Below, in pieces: positions 59,710 through 64,000 of a stretch of DNA of 64,000 nt. This stretch comes from Prevotella sp. CAG:485 (lineage in GTDB: Bacteria > Bacteroidota > Bacteroidia > Bacteroidales > Muribaculaceae), in assembly GCA_000437495.1 (NCBI GenBank), contig FR897805.1:3870-67869 (forward strand), given 5' to 3'. Within the stretch, counting starts at the first letter, position 1; the number at the start of each line of letters is the position of its first letter. The notes below the pieces were generated by a model. It made no database searches. It worked only from the letters and a program-made list of their open reading frames with translations, and was not told the origin of the DNA. A program made the translations under genes and the position numbers.

Positions 59710-60797
59710 AAGCGAACGGTGCGGGCTATCAACAGTTCATCGGCAATCACCAAGGCTGCCATCGCCTCTGCCACGGGCACTGCCCTCACTGCCACACACG
59801 GGTCATGGCGTCCGCCCGGATTTATCACACACGGCTCTCCGGCGTCGTTGATGCTGTTCACCTTATAAGGCCGTGTAGGAGTGGGTTTGAAAGCCACAGA
59901 GAGGCATATGTCCTCACCCGTTGAAATTCCCCCTTCAATGCCGCCGCTGCGATTCTCTTTCGTGTGAAGGTGTTTCCCGGCGGCATCTTCTGTTATGCCA
60001 GAGTACTCATCTATGGCCTCGGCTCCCGTGCATCGGGCCGATTCCATGCCCAGGCCGAACTCCACGCCTCTTGCAGCATTGATGCTCATCATCGCCATTG
60101 CCAACCGGGCTGTCAGCTTGTCATAAACCGGACTCCCGATACCTGCTGCCAAGCCCCGGATGATGACGCTTAAGCGGCCTCCCACACTGTCTTTCCCCTG
60201 AAGTGCCGTCAGCACTTCCGTAAAGGCTTTCTCGGCTTCTGCCGTGGGGGCGAAAAGTGGTGATTCCTGAATCTGTTCGGGGGTCGGTACTACTGAATAA
60301 GGACAGGCCATCTGTTGCCTGCCAACGCCGCTCAGAAAGGCCGAAACCGTTATGTCGTAATGCTTCAGCAGCAACTCGGCCACGGCGCCACCCACGACTC
60401 TGCAAAGGGTCTGGCGTGCAGAGGCACGACCGCCGCCGCGATGTTCGCGCAGACCATATTTGGCATCGCTCACGAAGTCGGCGTGTCCCGGCCTGTAGAT
60501 ATGGCGCAATTGCTCGTAATCGTCGCTCCTCGCATCGGTGTTCCTTATCAGGAAGCCTATCGGTGAGCCTAAGGTAAGACCCTCTTCACTGATGCCCGAG
60601 AGCCATTCCACCGTGTCGGCTTCTTGGCGAGGTGAGGTGAATTTCCTTGTCCCGGGTCGGCGAAGCATTACTTTCTCGGCCACATACTCCTTGTCGAGCC
60701 ACAGTCCTGCCGGGCAGCCGTCTATGATGCCGCCCATGGCTGCTCCGTGGCTCTCTCCGTAATCGGTGAGGCGGAATATGCGTCCGAAGGTATTCAT
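59706..60797 (-). CDS. aroC: Chorismate synthase
   Basis: FMN-dependent last step of the shikimate pathway (EPSP to chorismate). The three family signatures are visible: GESHGAAMGGIIDGCPAG (about 14-31), GGGRASARQTLCRVVGGAV (about 120-138) and a C-terminal RHDPCVAVRAVPVAEAM (about 331-347). The length of 363 aa is normal. Start and stop overlap ybaK and the radical SAM gene by ATGA, so all are translationally coupled. Confidence 0.97.
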   Translation of the reverse strand: MNTFGRIFRLTDYGESHGAAMGGIIDGCPAGLWLDKEYVAEKVMLRRPGTRKFTSPRQEADTVEWLSGISEEGLTLGSPIGFLIRNTDARSDDYEQLRHIYRPGHADFVSDAKYGLREHRGGGRASARQTLCRVVGGAVAELLLKHYDITVSAFLSGVGRQQMACPYSVVPTPEQIQESPLFAPTAEAEKAFTEVLTALQGKDSVGGRLSVIIRGLAAGIGSPVYDKLTARLAMAMMSINAARGVEFGLGMESARCTGAEAIDEYSGITEDAAGKHLHTKENRSGGIEGGISTGEDICLSVAFKPTPTRPYKVNSINDAGEPCVINPGGRHDPCVAVRAVPVAEAMAALVIADELLIARTVRL

Positions 60798-61297
60798 TTT
60801 TCGTCTGAAGAGGGGGTCTTAATCAGGTCGCACACGGTGGCGTGAATGAAGTCTATGAGGTCTTGCGGCTTCATTTCCAGCTGCAGGCCACGCTGTCCGG
60901 CCGACACATATATCACCTCTTTGTCAAGGCAGGTGCTGTGGAAGAATGTGGGTAACGCCTGCTTCATACCCACAGGCGAACAGCCGCCGCGGATATAGCC
61001 GGTGAGGGGTAGCAGCTCTTTTACATGAATCATCTCCACCTTCTTGGCGCCCATGGCCTTGGCTGCCTTTTTCAAATCCACCTCTTCGGCGCCCGGTATC
61101 ACACAGACAAACAGCTCTTTGCCGGCACGCAGCACAAGGGTCTTGTAGACAAGGCTGATGTCCTCGCCCAACGATTCGGCAACATGGGTGGCTTCCAGAT
61201 GATTTTCATCCACCGGATAAGCCACCAACTTATATGCTTTTCCGGCGTGGTCAAGCAGTCGCGCGGCGTTAGTCTTCTGGAGCTGCTTCTTAGCCAT
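60794..61297 (-). CDS. ybaK: Cys-tRNA(Pro) deacylase, YbaK/EbsC family
   Basis: A 167-aa editing-domain protein that hydrolyses mischarged Cys-tRNA(Pro). Typical stretches are '[20 protein letters not shown]', '[20 protein letters not shown]' (with the catalytic Lys region) and '[20 protein letters not shown]' (GGCSPxG motif). The start overlaps the rho stop by 8 nt. Confidence 0.92.
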   Translation of the reverse strand: MAKKQLQKTNAARLLDHAGKAYKLVAYPVDENHLEATHVAESLGEDISLVYKTLVLRAGKELFVCVIPGAEEVDLKKAAKAMGAKKVEMIHVKELLPLTGYIRGGCSPVGMKQALPTFFHSTCLDKEVIYVSAGQRGLQLEMKPQDLIDFIHATVCDLIKTPSSDEK

Positions 61298-63320
61298 TCA
61301 TGTTGTGGAGAATCTCCAGATTGTTCCGGGTGGTCTCCATCTGCTTCTTGATGAATTCCAGAGCTTCTATAGAGTTCATGTCGCTGATGTAGTTGCGCAG
61401 CAGCCACATACGGTTCAGAATCTCGGGATTGGTGAGCAAGTCTTCGCGGCGTGTCGACGAGGCTATGATGTCCACGGCCGGGAAGAGTCGCTTATTGCTC
61501 AGCTTGCGGTCGAGCTGAAGTTCCATATTGCCTGTTCCTTTGAACTCCTCGAAAATCACCTCGTCCATTTTCGACGACGTCTCGGTGAGAGCCGTGGCTA
61601 TAATGGTCAGTGAACCGCCGTTCTCTATGTTACGGGCAGCGCCGAAGAAGCGTTTCGGCTTCTGGAGGGCATTGGCGTCAACACCGCCCGACAGTATCTT
61701 GCCGCTGGCGGGAGCCACCGTGTTATACGCACGGGCAAGACGCGTTATCGAGTCGAGCATTATCACCACATCATGACCGCTTTCCACCAGGCGCTTGGCC
61801 TTTTCAAGCACAATGCCGGCAATCTTGACGTGTCGGTCGGCCGGTTCGTCGAACGTTGACGCTATCACCTCGGCGTTGACGCTGCGGGCCATATCGGTTA
61901 CCTCTTCCGGACGTTCGTCAATCAGCAGCATAATGATGTAAGTGTCCGGATGATTGGAGGCTATGGCATTGGCAATATCTTTCAGCAGAATGGTCTTACC
62001 GGTCTTTGGCGGAGCCACAATCAGGGCGCGCTGCCCTTTGCCTATGGGGGCGAACATATCCACAATGCGCGTGGAAATATTTCCCATCGGGCCCGACGTG
62101 ATGTCGAATTTCTCCTCAGGGAAGAGGGGAGTGAGATGCTCAAAGGGAATCCTGTCGCGCACTGTTACGGGGTTTTGGCCGTTTACGCGCAGTACTTTGC
62201 CCAGAGGGAAGTATTTCTCTCCGTCGCGGGGCGGATTCACCGAACATTCCACCACATCGCCGGGCTTCAGGGCATACTGCTTTATGAAGTTCTGAGCCAC
62301 ATAGATGTCATCGGGACTTGCCAGATAATTGTAATCGCTTGAGCGCAGGAATCCGAAGCCTTCGGGCATAATCTCCAATACGCCGGTGGCGCTGACTATA
62401 TTCTCAAAGGAATATGACTCAGCCTGCCGGGCAAAGTTTTGCTGACGCTGCACGCGACCGGTTTTCTGCTGCCTTGTTTTCTGCTGCGGCTGAGCCTTGG
62501 GCTCCTCTATCATTACGGGCGTTACTACTTGCTCTTCGGCCTGACGCTGCGAGCGAGGGGTGAATTTGCGAGTGCTTGCCACGGGGAAGAAGGAGTCGAG
62601 CGACGTGTCTTTTACAGATGCATTGCGGAAGCTCTTCTTGCCTGTTACGGCTTGCTGCGGAGCCTGACGGGGTGTCTCAGCTTCATTCACAGGAGCTTCC
62701 TGAGGCTGCGTCTCGGCATTTGCAACTTCTGCCTGAGGCTGTTGCGCCGGAACTGCCTCTTCGGTTATATAAAGGCCTTCGTTGCCTGCCTCGGGTGCTT
62801 CTGCATTTTTCACCTCTTCATCCGGTGTCTTCTCTTTGGCTTCTCGGCCACGACGTTTGGGCTGTGATATTATTGGCAGGTCATCGGTGGTAATCACCTT
62901 GACCTGTTCATCTGTCTTTGCTTCGGGAGTGTCGGCGTTCGTCTCCTTTTCGGGCTGCTCGGCGGCAGTCTGGTCATCGAACAGTGTGGGTTGCTCCACG
63001 TTCTTCTGTTTCGGCTTGCGGCCGCGCTTCTTGGGCTGCTGCTCAGCTGCCGTAGCCTCCTGACCATCCGTAGCCGTTTCTTCAGCTGCAGCCACCGGAG
63101 TAGCTGCCGGTTGCTGTTTCTTGGGCTTCCGGCCGCGCTTTTTAGGCTGCGCAACACTCTTTTCGGCTATTTCTTTAGCCGAAGTTATAGCTTGATTATC
63201 AAGAATGAAATATTCGGCTTCCTGGCGGTCGGCCGATTCAGCTTTCTTCATACCCATCTCGGCGGCGATGCTGCGCACCCGGTCCGCTTCCATGGCATTC
63301 AGTTGGTCTATATTATACAT
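61290..63320 (-). CDS. rho: Transcription termination factor Rho with long N-terminal insertion
   Basis: A 676-aa helicase/translocase that ends untranslated transcripts. The start at 63320 ([20 protein letters not shown]) matches the Rho N-terminal domain. Residues 55-305 form a Pro/Gln/Glu/Lys-rich, probably disordered insertion containing two AT-hook-like KKRGRKPK motifs (about 60-68 and 97-105) and KRRGRE (about 155). The RNA-binding domain begins '[14 protein letters not shown]', Walker A is APPKTGKT (436-443), and the Q- and R-loop region is intact. E. coli Rho is 419 aa. First gene of rho-ybaK-aroC-radical SAM. Confidence 0.95.
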   Translation of the reverse strand: MYNIDQLNAMEADRVRSIAAEMGMKKAESADRQEAEYFILDNQAITSAKEIAEKSVAQPKKRGRKPKKQQPAATPVAAAEETATDGQEATAAEQQPKKRGRKPKQKNVEQPTLFDDQTAAEQPEKETNADTPEAKTDEQVKVITTDDLPIISQPKRRGREAKEKTPDEEVKNAEAPEAGNEGLYITEEAVPAQQPQAEVANAETQPQEAPVNEAETPRQAPQQAVTGKKSFRNASVKDTSLDSFFPVASTRKFTPRSQRQAEEQVVTPVMIEEPKAQPQQKTRQQKTGRVQRQQNFARQAESYSFENIVSATGVLEIMPEGFGFLRSSDYNYLASPDDIYVAQNFIKQYALKPGDVVECSVNPPRDGEKYFPLGKVLRVNGQNPVTVRDRIPFEHLTPLFPEEKFDITSGPMGNISTRIVDMFAPIGKGQRALIVAPPKTGKTILLKDIANAIASNHPDTYIIMLLIDERPEEVTDMARSVNAEVIASTFDEPADRHVKIAGIVLEKAKRLVESGHDVVIMLDSITRLARAYNTVAPASGKILSGGVDANALQKPKRFFGAARNIENGGSLTIIATALTETSSKMDEVIFEEFKGTGNMELQLDRKLSNKRLFPAVDIIASSTRREDLLTNPEILNRMWLLRNYISDMNSIEALEFIKKQMETTRNNLEILHNMNG

Positions 63321-63603
63321 GATATGAATATTCCCGTTCATAGCCGCCAACAACGGCTTAATTTGATTTTCTAAGCTTGGAAACCGAACATATCAGTTCC
63401 CGGCAGAACATTGTTCTTGGCTACGGTGCGGGGATTGTGTTTTTATTGGCAATTATCTTACGAGCCGGGTAGAAGGGGGTCTCGTAAGAATTGGCGCAAC
63501 CGGTTCAGGTTGTGCTGTTAAGTGGTTGAAAGTGTAGTTGCTTGTTTGAAATCGGAAGCTGCGATAGGGTCTCGGATAAGTGCGAGGATCTGTCTCCCAA
63601 ATT
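63321..63603 (-). promoter_or_regulatory. Long rho leader with a strong hairpin
   Basis: The leader is about 280 nt between the promoter and the rho start. A hairpin at 63448-63495 has 9-bp arms TCTTACGAG/CTCGTAAGA extended by AATT/AATT with one bulge. Its 16-nt loop is rich in C on the RNA (ACCCCCTTCTACCC). A role in autoregulation of rho is inferred. No coding frame of note. Confidence 0.55.
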
Positions 63604-63608
63604 CGCTG

Positions 63609-63640
63609 CAAAGTTAAAACTTTTTTTTGAAGTACGCAAA
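63609..63640 (-). promoter_or_regulatory. Promoter of the rho operon
   Basis: -7 TAACTTTG (63609-63616), 20-bp spacer, -33 TTTG (63637-63640) on the minus strand. Confidence 0.65.
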
Positions 63641-63745
63641 TATCGCTTCAGATTCAAAAATTTTCCTGAGTCTTCAGGTCGCTGAACATGGGGCCTTCGG
63701 GGTTTGGGTAACAAAGTTTAAAATGCGTATTTAAGTGCAAAATTG

Positions 63746-63830
63746 GCGTGGTATTTCGTGATTTTAACGAAATACCACGCTATAACCTACAATCGGATGT
63801 GGTATTTCAATATTCAAAACTAAATACCAC
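63746..63830. repeat. Twin hairpins sharing the word GTGGTATTT
   Basis: Hairpin 1 has perfect 14-bp arms GCGTGGTATTTCGT/ACGAAATACCACGC (63746-63759 and 63767-63780) with a 7-nt loop. Hairpin 2 has 9-bp arms GTGGTATTT/AAATACCAC (63799-63807 and 63822-63830) extended by a bulged AATC/GATT. Neither is followed by a T-run. Confidence 0.8.
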
Positions 63831-63847
63831 GATTGAAATCGCAATCA

Positions 63848-64000
63848 TTATCCGCAGACTGAATAAATTTGCATCAGAATTACGACATGGTTAGTCCGGG
63901 CAGCAACGTAATCCAAGCTCTCAGCGCTGCCTCCAAGCGGTAGAAAACCATTTGTTTTTCTGGGGCAGCGGTGTAATTCCGTGGCAGAGCTATCCGAAGA
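63848..64000 (-). CDS. Possible C-terminal fragment of an unknown protein, cut by the window edge
   Basis: A minus-strand frame is open from the right edge to the TAA at 63848-63850 (50 codons, containing 'GFLPLGGSAESLDYVAARTN'). No family is recognised, there is no start in view, and the region could instead be non-coding. The nearby hairpins would lie directly downstream. Confidence 0.25.
   Translation of the reverse strand, partial: SSDSSATELHRCPRKTNGFLPLGGSAESLDYVAARTNHVVILMQIYSVCG

Noticed and set aside
63505..63714. 69-codon minus-strand frame in the rho leader region
   Set aside because: Its start lies upstream of the rho promoter and the frame runs through the -7 box; no homology recognised.
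63880..64000. RNase P RNA or SRP RNA start (AGTCCGGGC-like word)
   Set aside because: Only a short match to the RNase P AAGTCCGGGC box; the flanking GAGGA and other core motifs are not present, and the window ends.

Overview
The window looks like chromosomal DNA from a gut-type Bacteroidales bacterium, most likely of the Muribaculaceae group. That placement is inferred from gene content and was not checked by a search. The support is: promoters of the Bacteroidetes form (-7 box TAnnTTTG, often with a TTTG or TTG about 19-22 bp upstream) in front of more than twenty genes; an omega subunit, S16 and Rho of the long Bacteroidetes types; DUF3943, DUF4250, BspA-like leucine-rich-repeat proteins and an M6 protease; and an ExbB-ExbD-ExbD-TonB cluster. 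Gene density is high and most of the window is ordinary core genome. No phage, insertion sequence, integrase, rRNA or CRISPR array was seen.

Layout. 1-11.3 kb: the 5' end of pyruvate:ferredoxin oxidoreductase, rluD with a PASTA membrane protein, divergent bamD-rpoZ, a candidate small RNA with palindromic repeats, lpxH with a DUF59 Fe-S protein, two tandem outer-membrane barrels, priA, a DEAD-box helicase and a secreted esterase. 11.3-22.8 kb (minus strand): glyA, the six-gene Na+-pumping NADH:quinone reductase operon nqrABCDEF, a 9-bp-period tandem repeat, a TPR protein, a PstS-like lipoprotein with a small membrane protein, and rpsP with a structured 3' region. 22.9-31 kb: prfA-pyrF, a BspA-like protein, a His-tailed mini membrane protein, a three-gene cluster resembling amgK-rapZ(C)-murU, and pgk. 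31.4-34.9 kb: the exbB-exbD-exbD-tonB operon with a long leader. 35-39.5 kb: a decayed stretch with a broken AraC-type TPR sensor and a frameshifted BspA-like gene, flanked by repeats. 39.8-49.1 kb: surface and secreted proteins (M6 protease, a 1576-residue adhesin-like protein, a secreted C1 peptidase). 49.2-58.3 kb: phosphoesterase, acyltransferase, lptG, tgt, DUF3943, DUF4250, a YeiH-type exporter, and Fur and Crp regulators. 58.5-63.6 kb: tRNA-Cys and a rho-ybaK-aroC-radical SAM operon with a long Rho leader. 63.7-64 kb: twin hairpins and an open reading frame cut by the window edge.

How the parts fit. NQR builds sodium motive force. ExbBD-TonB uses ion motive force to energise outer-membrane transport, and BamD, LptG and LpxH build the outer membrane that it serves. 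The least ordinary pieces are the amgK-rapZ(C)-murU cluster (candidate MurNAc/amino-sugar recycling with a sensor domain), a stand-alone sRNA unit at 3.7 kb, a repeated palindromic element (3.8 and 31.2 kb), near-leaderless promoters, a structured RNA behind rpsP, a Rho with AT-hook-like N-terminal repeats and a hairpin-bearing leader, and a Tgt that lacks most of its zinc ligands.
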